From Perognathus longimembris pacificus (taxonomy: Eukaryota; Chordata; Mammalia; Rodentia; Heteromyidae), in the NCBI RefSeq assembly GCF_023159225.1, contig NC_063181.1, positions 13,289,606-13,353,605 of the forward strand: 64,000 nt of DNA, written 5' to 3'. This document shows, piece after piece, positions 1-10,915 of this stretch. The notes below the pieces were generated by a model that ran no database searches, was not told where the DNA came from, and was given only the letters and a program-made list of their open reading frames with translations. Position 1 is the stretch's first letter, and the number at the start of each line of letters is the position of its first letter. Made by a program: the position numbers and the translations under genes.

Positions 1-385
1 CTGGTAACTCCTGAAGCTCTAACTCAAAGATCCTCAATTTAAAAAAAAAATTCTGATTTCACTTATTGCAAACAGGTTATTGTTCCCTATTTTTCATAAC
101 TAAAAAATAAATATCTTTTAAATTTTCAACACAGGCTGTACAAGTATTTATATCTGTGAATCTGTTATAGGGTTTAATTATGTCAGAGGAGGATCCATAA
201 CACATTTGTTTATGCTAGAGCAAGAGAGTATACTAAGAAAGCATTAGAAATGTGATGGATGAGACAGAGCCAGTGACTGATAGCCTTAGGTCCTAAGGAG
301 GCTGGGAAATGAAGATCTTGACTGGAGGCTAGTCCAGTAGAAAGGTTTGCAATTCTCCATATAGAAAACATGCTGCTTAAAGTAA
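1..385. other. AT-rich sequence, nothing recognised
   Basis: No repeat family, gene signal or long open frame stands out. The short minus-strand frame that starts here is interrupted and runs into the ID-like SINE that follows, so I do not read it as coding. Confidence 0.6.
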
Positions 386-480
386 GGTTGGAGTTATAGC
401 TCAAGTGGTAAAGCCCGAATCTCATGTGAGGCCTTGAATACAAAGCCTAGTATCATAATAAAAAGGAAAGGAAAAAAATA
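386..480 (+). repeat. Diverged ID-like tRNA-derived SINE monomer
   Basis: The stretch opens with a ggttggagttatagctcaag-type A-box region, followed about 35 bases later by a decayed B-box region (aatacaaagcctagtatcat) and an A-rich tail. This matches the head of ID and IDL elements, but there is no Geo right half. It is much more diverged than the IDL-Geo copies nearby, so it is probably an older single-monomer ID-type insertion. No clear target-site duplication is visible. Confidence 0.5.
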
Positions 481-1933
481 ATGCCCCCCACAAAAAAAGA
501 AATCTGATGAACAAATAGTTTGATGGCAGAAGGTCCACACGTCTGAATCGTTAACTACTAAAAGAAAATGAATTTAAGCAAAGGACACAGTTGTCATAGG
601 ATGCAAAAAAAAAAATGAATTACAGTTAATGTTCACCAACCTAATTTAGCAAAACAAAGAATTACTTTCCAATATATCATGAAATATGAATGTGTAGACA
701 GGATCAAATAACTTTGTATGTGTCTAATACAAGCAAAGAAGTGAGCTATAGGAGAAAAAAAAGAACAACTACAGTTTGAGGTAACAGGTAAAGGTTGATT
801 GGAAACACTGTGGAGACATAGCAACACTTTATTGCATTTAAAGGGTCAATTTAAGAAAACTATTTGTGAATGATAAAAACTCTACACTGCCCTGAATTAC
901 TATATTTTCTAAAATCTGCATATTCTCCAGTCATGTGAAGCTTATTAAATTACACTTGATTACCATCCTGTAAAGGTGTACAGATACATTTTTCTTAAGA
1001 TCAAAATGAATTAGATGCTGCCTTATGTGGTAGTTTTTTTTTTTTAAGTCAGTTGAGACTAAAATATCCCCATGGGAATTTCTGTAATGAAACATAATCT
1101 AAGTGATGAGAAAAATGTAAACGGAAAGAGAATCTGAGCAATCATTCATTATTGCTCCACTTATAGCATAAAGTTGAAGTACAAAATACTTCTGTTTTTT
1201 TCCCTAAATAATAGAAAAAAATCCTCTCTGTGGTTTTCATGGAACCCCCTGGATTGGTTTTGTTCCTTGTTAAAATAAAACTTATCAGGCACATGATCAG
1301 GCCCTTATTCCAGCACATGATGTTGTTTTGTGACACAACAGAAGGAAAGGACATTTAGAGGTTGCCCCTATTTGCATCAAAATTGCTGAAGGCTCTGATC
1401 ATAAAACAGCAAGTTTTCCAATAATAAATATTTGGCCTGAGAAAATTGGCCTTCTATTTAAGGTCAAAGCAGCTATTAATATTATGCCTTATGATTGATT
1501 TCTTTCACAGCTTTCACTATATTAACTCCCTCCTTTTGTAGTCATAAGAGACAAAATAAGATAAATGAGTTATCAAACACCTGGTTTGGGATAATGATGC
1601 TCAAAAGTGATATGTAGGCAAAGACATAATTTAACAGGCCTCAGATGTTCAAATTTTGAATATAGAATCCAGAGGTGCAATTAATATTTGTGGATATTTA
1701 CATGCCAAATTTTTATTCCATTTGATTTATTTGGGTTCCCAATTTTAGAATCTCAAAATGTCTTTACATGCCTTGTGGCAGATAATTTTACATATACTAC
1801 TTGGGGTATACTAGAATTAAAATTAAATTTTCGTCAAGATAATGTAAATTTGTAATGTTAATGTCCAATTGCAGTAAAAATGAGCAGATGCAGATGAATA
1901 TCACCAACACACTAACCTGTTACTAGAAAATTT
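481..1933. other. AT-rich sequence, nothing recognised
   Basis: Long stretch with short poly-A and poly-T runs only. Open frames are short and look random in composition. No repeat family was identified by eye; diverged ancient repeats could be hidden. Confidence 0.6.
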
Positions 1934-1950
1934 AAAAAAATGAGTGGCAT

Positions 1951-2150
1951 GGGGCTGCGCATATGGCCTAATGACAAGAGTGCTTGCCTTGTATACATGA
2001 AGCCCTGGGTTCGATTCCTCAGCACCATGTATATAGAAAATGGCCAGAAGTGGTGCTGTGGTTCAAGTGGCAGAGTGCTACCCTTGAGCAAAAAGAAGCC
2101 AGGGACAGTGCTCAGGCCCTGAGTTCAAGGCCCATGAGTGACAAAAAAAA
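1951..2150 (+). mobile_element. IDL-Geo dimeric SINE, full length
   Basis: The left monomer (about 1951-2040) is tRNA-Ala/ID-like: A-box region atatggcctaatgacaagag and B box ggttcgattcc. The right Geo monomer (about 2041-2142) carries its own tRNA-like A box (gtggttcaagtggcagag) and B-box-like gagttcaaggcc, then a poly-A tail. The insertion is bounded by a direct repeat, 1938-1950 and 2151-2163, which can be extended through the A run to 1934. The upstream junction reads TTT|AAAAAAA, an L1-endonuclease-type nick site. Open frames of about 60 codons across it are SINE read-through. This copy is moderately diverged from the young copies at 8121 and 42585. Confidence 0.9.
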
Positions 2151-2163
2151 AAATGAGTGGCAT

Positions 2164-2716
2164 ATTTGATGTGTGGTATTTGTGAAAAGATACAGGCAAG
2201 AAGTAACAAAACTTATTTTTATTCAGGATTGATTCATCCTTCTATTTCATTAGCAGAAACATCATTTCTAGTGTCTGATACATTGAGTACATATATACCA
2301 TTCTCACTCATCACATATTCAGTTCATCTTGAGTTAGTTAAACCATGTTAGAATTAACATACTGGTATTAGGACACTGAAATTTGGAAGCTATAATCAGA
2401 AATGTCAAAAATAAGTCTCCTACCATTTAATACTGATCAAATGTGCTTTCACTGAACCAAACATTTGGGACCTCAGACAGGACTCTAAAAGCTGGCCATT
2501 TTCCCCTTCATTGCTCTTGCAGTTCTTCAAGGTCATCTGCTTAGAATTATCACTTTTCTTTTTAGCATTTAGCTCTGGCATTATGGCTTTGGTCACAGCT
2601 TTAAAGCAACAGCAAGGAAAGCAATCGCCTGTACTAGACTTGATACTCATTGTTTTCTAGAAACAAAAGTTTTAAACACAAATATGATATTCTAAATGTC
2701 TTGTCTGTGTTTGTAG
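2164..2716. other. Unassigned sequence with a 76-codon minus-strand frame
   Basis: No repeat was recognised. A minus-strand open frame at 2420-2650 has a Cys cluster (CFPCCCF, about residues 10-16) and a Lys/Ser-rich middle. It resembles no family I know, has no visible splice or promoter context, and its length is within chance expectation. I do not call it a gene. Confidence 0.5.
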
Positions 2717-2812
2717 ATTTTTTTTCTTTGTATTTCTGAGGATAAAACTTAGTGCTCTTTTGGCTATGCTAGGTAAATGTTTTACCACTGTACTCCATCT
2801 CTATGGTTTTAT
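2717..2812 (-). repeat. Old ID-like SINE monomer
   Basis: Read on the minus strand, this has the tail-to-head order of an ID element. A poly-T run is followed by ggataaaacttagtgctc (decayed B-box region), gctatgctaggtaaatgttt and ttaccactgtactccatctc (decayed A-box region). It is strongly diverged and has no Geo half. Confidence 0.55.
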
Positions 2813-2970
2813 ACTTGTTTATACTTTGTTTTTCTTATGAGGACATAAATTTAATAGTGAAAAACAACTAAACAGGAGTATTGTCAAATTCACTTCCCTA
2901 TAATATTAGAGTCAGTAAAGGCAACTTGCACAAAAGTATAAAGGAATGTGTGAGAAAATATTAACTGATG

Positions 2971-2989
2971 TACTTTTTCTTTTCTTTTC

Positions 2990-3010
<21 letters not shown>
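2971..3010. repeat. (TTTCT)n microsatellite
   Basis: Eight or so TTTCT units directly precede the poly-T of the minus-strand IDL-Geo at 3011. On the SINE strand this is an AAAGA-type repeat, so it probably grew from the SINE's A tail. Confidence 0.85.
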
Positions 3011-3026
<16 letters not shown>

Positions 3027-3220
3027 TTTGCCAGTCCTGGGCCTTGGACTCAGGGCCTGAGCACTGTCCCTGGCTTCTTTTTGCTCAAGGCTAGCAATCT
3101 GCCACTTGAGTCACAGCGCCACTTCTGGCCATTTTCTGTATATGTGGTGCTGGGGAACTGAACCCAGGGCTTCAAGTATAGGAAGCAAGCGCTCTTGCCA
3201 CTAGGCCATATCCCCAGCCC
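3011..3220 (-). mobile_element. IDL-Geo dimeric SINE, full length, minus
   Basis: Reading left to right: poly-T tail, reverse Geo monomer (gccagtcctgggccttggac to about 3130), and reverse ID-like monomer ending at ccatatccccagccc. A short direct repeat (ctttttctttt) at 2973-2983 and 3222-3232 probably marks the target site, with the tail and its microsatellite inside it. The diagnostic bases are of the older type: cttctttttgctc in Geo and gcaagcgctc in the ID half. Confidence 0.9.
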
Positions 3221-3232
3221 TCTTTTTCTTTT

Positions 3233-4765
3233 TGGTGCTTTACCTATTATTTTTGAAATTGTTCTTTCTTCTTCCTATCATGTAGGGTCATAACGTATGT
3301 CACAGATTATTATGTTCAGTAGTCTATCAAACACACCATCTCCTGAGACCTTTAAGACTAATTCCTACTAATCCCTATGTAAAGGAAGGTTAAGTGAGTC
3401 TTGATTGGGGAAGGAGAGAAGAGAAAGGTGACATGATTGCGATTGTGTTCTCAGGCTATCTTTGTCAAATTCTAAGTCTAGGCCAAGAATAGCCATCAGC
3501 TTCCTACTAGACAATTGACTAATTTCTGGGACCATTTCTGTAGGCATGGCAGTGCCCAGCCTCTTTACACTGTGAATTCTCACTCCAGGAGCCGTGCTAA
3601 CTGACCTTGATGCAATCCAGTGATGGCCCACTTCTAGAGCAGTCAGGGAAGTGATTATGGATCATCCATCAGAATCTGCTTGGTTTCACAATGCCTTAGA
3701 GTAAACAAATAACGTGTTTAAAAAATATATCGAGATACATGGAAAGCCCTGTGATGTGTCAAAGACAAGGAAGTGCGCTGGCTTATGTTAAAGGAGCATC
3801 TCAAAGCCCACCCACGTCAGGATGGTCAAAACACAAGAACCGATTTTTACATTTCACTTATCTTTTTCTTTGTTCAATCCTCCATTTGAAGTTGCATAGA
3901 TTCTTTAATTCCACTTTATTCTGTCTTACATTCCTCCTCAAGTCAAGGGGAGAGAGTGATCTTGTTTAAAAGTGATGCATTACCCTCCTTTATTCCTGTG
4001 TATCAGTCACTTTTTGTATAAGGACCCCTGTATCCAACGGATTTTCTTCTGTGTGTAGGTTAGAGCCAGCCTTCAAGAGAGCACTTAAATATCAGTCATT
4101 TCCCTCAGAAAATGCCCTGTACTTAGAAACTTGCTCTCTCTTTTCTTCCTCTCTGAGTTCCTATGGTACTATTGTACCTTTGATTATATGTACTACTTCT
4201 TTGTTTAGGTTGGTATTAGGTGTGTATAGATTTCTTTTCTGAACTCCACTGTAAGCTTTCAATGGCATATTTAGTCATTCATCTTTGTGTTCCCTTCAGA
4301 ACCAACAATGAAATCTTACCATTGAATAAAGAAGCCAGAAGGAGGCAAACAGCAGAAGATAATCAACCCAAACTGGTTATTTATCAGCTCACTGATGTAC
4401 TTCTAGGTTAGAAGTAGCTCAATGTTTTACATATTATTATGTTCTTTACCTGTATTCATATTCTTATAGTTAATGCAAGTCCCAGCAACAATGCACACTC
4501 AATTATATCTTTTGTATGGCACCTATCTGGGGATGATGTCTATACTAGAAATAATGCTATTCAACATTGCTAAAACCAAAACAAACAAGACCTTTATTCA
4601 GTATACTAATTGTGTAATTCATTGACAAGCTTTGGAGTTGTGACATTCAGAATACAAGGAGATTTTCATTGTGAGTAGAAATAAAGGTACTTCCAATTCT
4701 AATGCACAGGAAAAGCTCAATAAGAAGCGACAAGAAAACAGCTTCAACAGCTACACAAAGGAATA
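3233..4765. other. Unassigned unique sequence
   Basis: No repeat was confidently recognised. Minus-strand 3368-3631 holds an 87-codon open frame with unremarkable composition and no recognisable domain. The rest is ordinary AT-rich sequence. Ancient decayed repeats are possible. Confidence 0.5.
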
Positions 4766-4810
4766 GAAACACAGACACACACACTCTCTCTCTCATACAC
4801 ACACACCTAC
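4766..4810. repeat. CA/CT simple repeat
   Basis: Alternating acacac and ctctct runs. The overlapping open frames on both strands are by-products of the low complexity. Confidence 0.8.
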
Positions 4811-4887
4811 TTGTGTACTGCAAAAGATTCTCTGAACTCTCACAAACTGGCACACAAACATACACATATGCCTATGTATATTCAGAG

Positions 4888-5070
4888 ATGATATACAGAG
4901 GGGTTACAGATACATATGTATATATACATATACATATACATATATATATGGTATATGGTAGTGAGTACATTTCTTGTCGAACATTTTTACCCCTCTCCCT
5001 CATTTTTCTCCTATTTTTCATCCATCCCTCCAACCTCCCCCACACCTCAAGTTGTAAAGTTCATGGGCTG
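4888..5070 (-). mobile_element. L1 3'UTR fragment, minus
   Basis: On the minus strand this is the end of the geomyoid-type L1 3'UTR. It contains atacagaggggttacagata, gtgagtacatttcttg and a pyrimidine-rich block (reverse of the L1 polypurine tract), then caagttgtaaagttcatggg. The same order occurs at 10676, 12198, 12390, 15101 and 27970. A (TA/CA)n repeat at about 4908-4955 has expanded inside it. Confidence 0.75.
4908..4955. repeat. TATACA-type microsatellite inside L1 3'UTR
   Basis: Runs of tatatacatatacatata interrupt the L1 3'UTR at a position that is not repetitive in its sister copies. Confidence 0.8.
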
Positions 5071-5120
5071 CAATTACACAGGCAATGTGAAGGTCATGTA
5101 CATAATCTTTATTCCACGTA

Positions 5121-6968
5121 AATGAGATCAATATGGCTAGTGAGTATGGATCTTTTAGACTAAAATGCAGGTTGCTTTTGTTCCTCTTGATGTTGAAGCA
5201 TCTTGTTTTCCCTCTTCAGCTTTCCTTTTATTAATAATAGCATATTCGAGAGGTGCTTTTGGCTTCTGAAAAGCAAACTTAACACAAATTGTTGTTGAGT
5301 AAAATTAATAAGAAGCCTATGCAATGCAGAATAAAGAACAAAAGAGTGGTGATTACAAAAGAGAACAGATGGCACATCGCCTGTCAGGGACTTGCAGACA
5401 GACACCTTGTTCATTTCCAACATAATGCCCCTCATAGGATAGGAATGAAGGAAGACAAACAACATTCCGTTTGTCTACGAAGGACTGTGGTCTGCCTGTG
5501 AAATTACTTTAAATCTTTATATTTGCCAGTTATTTGCCAATGAAATAAGTCATTAAAATCACAAACTGTATCTTCAATTACTTCTGCCTTTGCTCAAGTT
5601 TCCTACTGCTATGTGCTTACTCAGCTCTTAAATTTATATGACTATTGGGTACTTCTCAGTAACTCCAGATTTCTGATATTTTTATTTATTTCAGTTGAAT
5701 TAAGCCATGGTACAATTTGTGGCCTTAACTATGGAATTGATTCAACTCTTAATTTCTTGCTAGCTGAAGGACTGAGCAACGAAGCCCTTAGCCACTGCTG
5801 GTTCTCAGTATTTTGTCTGTGTTATGTTTTCATTGTCAATCATTTCGAATGATATATTGATTACATGGCCTTATATGAAAATATACTTAATGGTCTTAAC
5901 CCCAATAATGTAAGAGTATTTAAATTCTATAACATCTCAGACAGCCTTATTAATTTTGAGCATTAATTACCAACACAGAATAAATCAAGTTAAACACCAA
6001 TCTTAAATTTGAAAAATAATGATATGCCCACGTCACTGGTTCTAAGGGAGGGAGGTTCCTCATGTGCTTACATTTGTCATTGCCAATAACAGGATAAGCA
6101 GTGATTTTACAAAGAAATGCAATTGCCTGCCATGACAGTAGACTTTCTAGGTTATTAGGCTCAAGTGCATTCAGGTAACTGCTGTTCTTTCTCACTTACT
6201 GTCCTTTAATGATGACCTCAGCTCAGGTGTGTCATGTTTAACAAAATAGTCTGAAACTCTTGCAAAAATGATATAGTGTTTCATCCCTATTGCAAAGGAA
6301 AATTTTGTCAAATGCCTAAAGTAAGACATATATTTGCTTGTTCCCTTGTATAATTACATTTACCATTTTCACAAGTTACTATCATTCCAGAAATTTATTA
6401 TCCAACTCTAAAATAAGACTTGCCTTATTGTAAATTATACAAACTATTCACATAAAAAATCCACACTATGCTTTACTGATTATAAATATTGAATCAAGCA
6501 AAACTCCTTCATTATAATTTCCTTTCCATATTGTTTATTCTGATGCTACATAAAATTTTATGCTCATCAGAATTATTTCTGGAGACATTCACAAGACATT
6601 TCTAAAGGGAAACAACTCTAGTGTGGAGCTAAGTCAATTCTTCTGGACCCAGAATCCAGAAACCAGTTCACTACCCTTTCATGAAGTCACTGCTGTGATA
6701 AACAATCAGTATACCTGCATTTGGAAAACATTGCTTTATTTCATGATGATTACTAGCTAATATTTTGGCTTTTATATGACAGAATGACTAAATCAGTAAG
6801 ACATGTTAAATAGATTACAATTTGAACTAGGTGGAAAACTTGTGAATTTATCTCTAAAAGATATTCCTTCATCACTCAGAGATAATGGATCAAGATGAAA
6901 ACAGCATATTCAGAGTATTCCTAAGTTTGTGTATTAGAATTACTTTTGGAGCAACAGTCTGTATCCCT
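5121..6968. other. Unassigned AT-rich sequence
   Basis: No repeat family was recognised. Open frames on both strands (for example 5160-5465 minus and 5613-5852 plus) look like random AT-rich translation, with no domain and no splice context. Confidence 0.55.
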
Positions 6969-7184
6969 TCTTTTTGTTGTTGTTGATTATAAGGCTTGAA
7001 TTCTGGGCCTGGGAACTGTCCCTGAGCTCTTTAGCTCAAAGCTTGAGCCGTAACACCACTTCTGGTTTTCCAGTGGTTGTTAACTGGAGATGTGCATCTC
7101 CCTGACTGGCTTTGAATCGTCATCCTCACATCTCAGCCTCCTGAGTAGCTAGGATTACAGGTGTGTGCCCTGGGCACCTGGCTT
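6969..7184 (-). mobile_element. B1-left / Geo-right dimeric SINE, minus
   Basis: On the minus strand the left monomer is 7SL/B1-like (agctactcaggaggctgaga, reverse of about 7125-7160). The right monomer reads accagaagtggtgttacggc then gctcagggacagttcccagg, clearly related to the Geo half of IDL-Geo. Poly-T with TTG units at 6969-6990 is the reversed tail. Other copies with the same architecture lie at 18804, 20607, 39834, 49353 and 57870. All are more diverged than IDL-Geo, so this family looks older. Confidence 0.75.
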
Positions 7185-8105
7185 CCCTTTATATACTTAT
7201 ATTTCTTCATGTGTTTCTTTGTTTTACACAGTTGGGCAGCCACCTGTGCTGAAATAAAAATACAGGTACTCAGGTCAAGCATTTCTGAATTCAACCATGT
7301 CATTTTACCTCAGTTTACTACAGTAGGAAAATCTGGATTATGCTTACTGGAAGCATAGGCTGGATGTTCGATTCACATAAGGCAGTGAAGTGTAAAGCAG
7401 ATACTCCTCTCATAACACATTAAAATGTTATTTCTACATTTTATGTTATATTTCTTTTAGGACACCAGAATCTATGGTCTTGAGTTTACTGTGTTTTAAT
7501 GTTAATCTTTTCCCAACAATTTGCTATTTGTAAAGCATGATATCCCAATAGGAAGGTAATAGTCCTAGGGTCATTAAACCTAGTCAGGTAAAGAGAATTT
7601 AAAATTCAGTCACATTTCTGCTGATGGTACAACATTCTAGTACAGAGACCCACAGCCCTGTCAGCAGAAAACTGCGATTAAAAGCTGGACATAGTGAAAG
7701 GTAGCTGCACAAAGGCACTGAAGAGTGAACAAAAGCAGTTAACATTGGTGGGAGTATAATTTGTGAAGAAAGAGGTACTCAAAAGAATTTTTTTAAAATA
7801 AAAAATATCGGCAAATACACAAAGGATGTATGTCATTATTTTCCTTTTACTTGCATATTCTTTATAAATTAACCTTACAGCAGAATTTTAATTTTTTTTT
7901 TTTACAGTTACAGAACATATGAGGGTTGTGAAAGTCACAACGATAGCATGAAGGACACAGTAGGGGTTGTGGATTTGTATTCGGGTTCTTTATTTTACGG
8001 ATAGTAATCCAGGAATGATGGTAACTGTGAAAATTAAGGATTTATGTTATCTTCTCATCAAAAAGTTTCAAAACATGGAACCAAAGTTTTAAAAACAGGA
8101 GTTTT
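7185..8105. other. Unassigned AT-rich sequence
   Basis: No recognisable repeat or gene. There is a poly-T run at about 7891-7903. Confidence 0.55.
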
Positions 8106-8120
8106 AAAAATAGCAAAGTA

Positions 8121-8334
8121 GGGCTGGGGATATAGCCTAGTGGCAAGAGTGCCTGCCTCGGATACACGAGGCCCTAGGTTCGATTCCCCAGCACCACATA
8201 TACAGAAAACGGCCAGAAGCGGCGCTGTGGCTCAAGTGGCAGAGTGCTAGCCTTGAGCGGGAAGAAGCCAGGGACAGTGCTCAGGCCCTGAGTCCAAGGC
8301 CCAGGACTGGCAAAAAAAAAAAAAAAAAAAAAAA
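8121..8334 (+). mobile_element. IDL-Geo SINE, young subfamily
   Basis: Full-length element with both internal promoter box pairs and a long pure poly-A tail. A perfect 15-bp direct repeat (aaaaatagcaaagta) flanks it at 8106-8120 and 8335-8349, preceded by TTTT, so the nick site is TT|AAAA-like. Diagnostic bases are ctcggatacacgaggccc, ctaggttcg and gagcgggaagaagcc. The same set occurs in the minus copies at 10445 and 42585, pointing to a recent subfamily. The long A tail and intact target repeat also suggest youth. Confidence 0.95.
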
Positions 8335-8349
8335 AAAAATAGCAAAGTA

Positions 8350-8976
8350 ATACAAAAAGAATGCAAATTGAAGAGAAACAGAAAGCAAGTAAAAAGTAAT
8401 AATTTCAATTCTTGTATTAATAATTTCATCAAATGTGTAGTAAGTAGGGAGGGTTTGTGATATTTTACTTAAGAAGAAATATGTAGTTATATGCTATTTA
8501 CAAGATATAGGCTATATTTCATTCAATAAATAAAGTTTAGAAACAATAATCTCTCCATCAAGGAAAGTTTTAAATTATGACAATGACATGGGGAGATTTT
8601 AAATAATCTTGAAAGATATCAAGATAATCCTTTGCAAATTCTGTCAGAATATATAGGTAAAGAGACTATATTCTAACTAATTTTAAGAAGTCAGTATTGG
8701 TATCAAAATTAGACAATGTCATAAAAATATCTTTGGACATATGTCATAAAATCTGTATTATAGCTTATAAAATTGGTTTCAGTATTGTACTATACAGAAG
8801 GAAGTGTATGAATTTTAAGATACTTTAGATATATGAAGTTAATTAAAATACATTAATATAAAAAGAAGAAAAGAATAGTTCAATGAATGCCAAAAGTTCA
8901 ACATTAAATCATGTTCAAAATTTTCAGTAAACTGAGTTATGGAAGAAATTTTCTCAATTCAAGAAGTGATATTTTT
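8350..8976. other. AT-rich sequence, nothing recognised
   Basis: Short A/T-rich words only. No open frame of note and no repeat identified. Confidence 0.6.
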
Positions 8977-8989
8977 GAAAAAAATTACA

Positions 8990-9725
8990 AAAATATCTAG
9001 AATGTGGAATCAACCCAGATGCCCCTCAGTAGACGAATGGATCAGGAAAATGTGGTACATATACACAATGGAATTTTATGCCACTGTAGAAAGAATGACA
9101 TTGCCCCATTTGTAAGGAAATGGAAGGACATGAAAAAATTATACTAAGTGAAGTGAGCCAGACCCAAAGAATCATGGACTCTATTGTCTCCCTCATAGGG
9201 AATAATTAGCACAGGTTTAGGCAAGTCACAGCAGAGGATCACAAGAGCCCAATAGCTATACCCTTATGAACACAAAAGATGATGCTAAGTGAAATGAAAT
9301 CCATGTTATGGAAACGAGTGATATATTACTGTTGTAATTACTTTCAACATGCCATATGAAACCGTAGCATTTATTATTGATGATCCTCTTGTATCCCCTT
9401 CCCGTGGTTGTACCTGCACTATCTCTGTATCTTATCTGAGTACACTGGAAACCGTGTATACTGGTATTAGAACTAGGAAACTGAAAGGGAATACCAAAAT
9501 CGAGAGACACAGGGTAAAAAGACAAACGACTACAAAAGCTATACCTGCAAAACTGTTTGGTGTAAATCAACTGAACAACTCATGGGGGGAAAGGGAAAGG
9601 GGGAGGTGGGAGGGGAGAATGAGGCAGGAGGTAACAAACAGTACAAGAAATGTATCCAATGCCTAATGTATGAAACTGTAACCTCTCTTTACATCAGTTT
9701 GACAAGAAAATTTTTTTTAAAAAAA
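8990..9725 (+). mobile_element. 5'-truncated L1: end of ORF2 plus 3'UTR
   Basis: The first part (about 8998-9210) encodes the decayed C-terminus of L1 ORF2 protein; the conserved words are PRCPSVDEWIRKMWYIYTME. The 3'UTR follows, with the landmarks ggaataattagcacaggttt, aataccaaaatcgagagaca and a G-rich tract at about 9580-9620, ending in an A-rich tail. A 13-bp repeat with one mismatch (8977-8989 and 9726-9738) fits the target-site duplication. The plus-strand open frame inside (9349-9666) is 3'UTR read-through. Confidence 0.9.
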
Positions 9726-9738
9726 GAAAAAAATCACA

Positions 9739-10428
9739 GCTCATGTGAAAAGCCATCTATCGAAGATTAGGAGAAAGAACCAATGCTACCCACCAATGGC
9801 ATACAAGTATTCATTAAAATTCTATACATAATAATGACTGGAAAAAGAAGTAATAGTCCAAATCAAAATGGAACAGGTAAATTATGTATATTTGTGTGCA
9901 GTGTGTTTATTCACAAGGAAAATTCTAGATTCAGTGAAAATTCAATCTGAATCTCAGAAGATAATTTTAGAGGAGAAAATAGACAAGTTTGATGATAATT
10001 TGAAAGTGTGATAGATCTTGAATATCTGAATTTAGTGTGAAAACATATCAGGATATGGCCTAGGACTTGATTCCAATATTCACTGTGTACCTTTAGTAAT
10101 GAAAGGAGTCTAACATTTGCACAAGAGTGGCTGTAAGATCACTGGGAGACAGTACAGATTTCAGACAATGAAGGAATCTTTTGATTTTTTTTCCCCAAAA
10201 ATGTCATGGTAGTTCACCAAGTGGCACTGAAACCAGTGAATATCTTCACAGAAATAGAATAAAATTGTGTATTTTTCTTACCAGGCACACAAACTAACAT
10301 ACATTGAAACATGATTTATATATGCATTTGAGATAACGTTTTGTGACTTTTATAACAAAACAAAGGAGTCCCTTTCATCTTGGCTCTTTTTTATGTTTCA
10401 TTTCAATCATAATCATTATATTTGTATT
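9739..10428. other. AT-rich sequence, nothing recognised
   Basis: No repeat or gene signature was seen between the L1 and the next SINE. Confidence 0.55.
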
Positions 10429-10444
10429 CTTTTAAAAATTTTTT

Positions 10445-10659
10445 TTTTGTTTTTGTTTTTTTTTTTGGCCAGTCCTGGGCCTTGGACTCAGGGCCTGAGC
10501 ACTGTCCCTGGCTTCTTCCCGCTCAAGGCTAGCACTCTGCCACTTGAGCCACAGCGCCACTTCTGGCCGTTTTCTGTATATGTGGTGCTGGGGAATCGAA
10601 CCTAGGGCCTCGTGTATCCGAGGCAGGCACTCTTGCCACTAGGCTATATCCCCAGCCCC
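10445..10659 (-). mobile_element. IDL-Geo SINE, young subfamily, minus
   Basis: T-rich tail with interspersed G (10441-10466), then reverse Geo with cttcttcccgctcaaggc and reverse ID half with ctcgtgtatccgaggcaggc, the diagnostic set of the copy at 8121. Imperfect direct repeats (about 10429-10444 and 10660-10675) flank it. The downstream repeat merges with the T run of a minus-strand L1 3' end, so the SINE landed at or next to the A tail of that L1. Confidence 0.9.
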
Positions 10660-10667
10660 TCTTTTTA

Positions 10668-10915
10668 AAATTTTTATTCATTTTTATTGTCAAAGTAAAG
10701 TACAGAGGGGTTACAATTTCATACACAGGGCAGTATGTACATTTCTTATTCAACTTGTTAACTCTTCCCTCATCCCCCGCCTGCCTTCCCCCCTTTTCAT
10801 TTCCCTCCCCCCTTGAGTTATGTAGTTTGTCTATATAATATAGTTTTGTACGTATTGGTATTGCTTGGTTTGTGTATATTTGTATTCCTAAATGTCATTT
10901 TATTTACAGATCACG
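10668..10915 (-). mobile_element. L1 3'UTR fragment, minus
   Basis: Starts with the reversed A tail (tttttattcatttttattg), then gtcaaagtaaagtacagagg and a C-rich block (reverse polypurine tract at about 10760-10815), then tgagttatgtagtttgtcta and tttgtacgtattggtattgc. The order and words match the other 3'UTR copies in the window. Confidence 0.8.

Noticed and set aside
4702..5125. 139- and 69-codon plus frames with YIYIHIHIHI-type runs
   Set aside because: Products of CA/TA microsatellites and a reversed L1 3'UTR.
8121..8200. tRNA gene suggested by A and B boxes
   Set aside because: This is the tRNA-derived head of a SINE: it has no tRNA fold completion and is followed by the Geo monomer, a poly-A tail and a target-site duplication.
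9349..9666. 105-codon plus frame
   Set aside because: Read-through of the L1 3'UTR downstream of the ORF2 stop.
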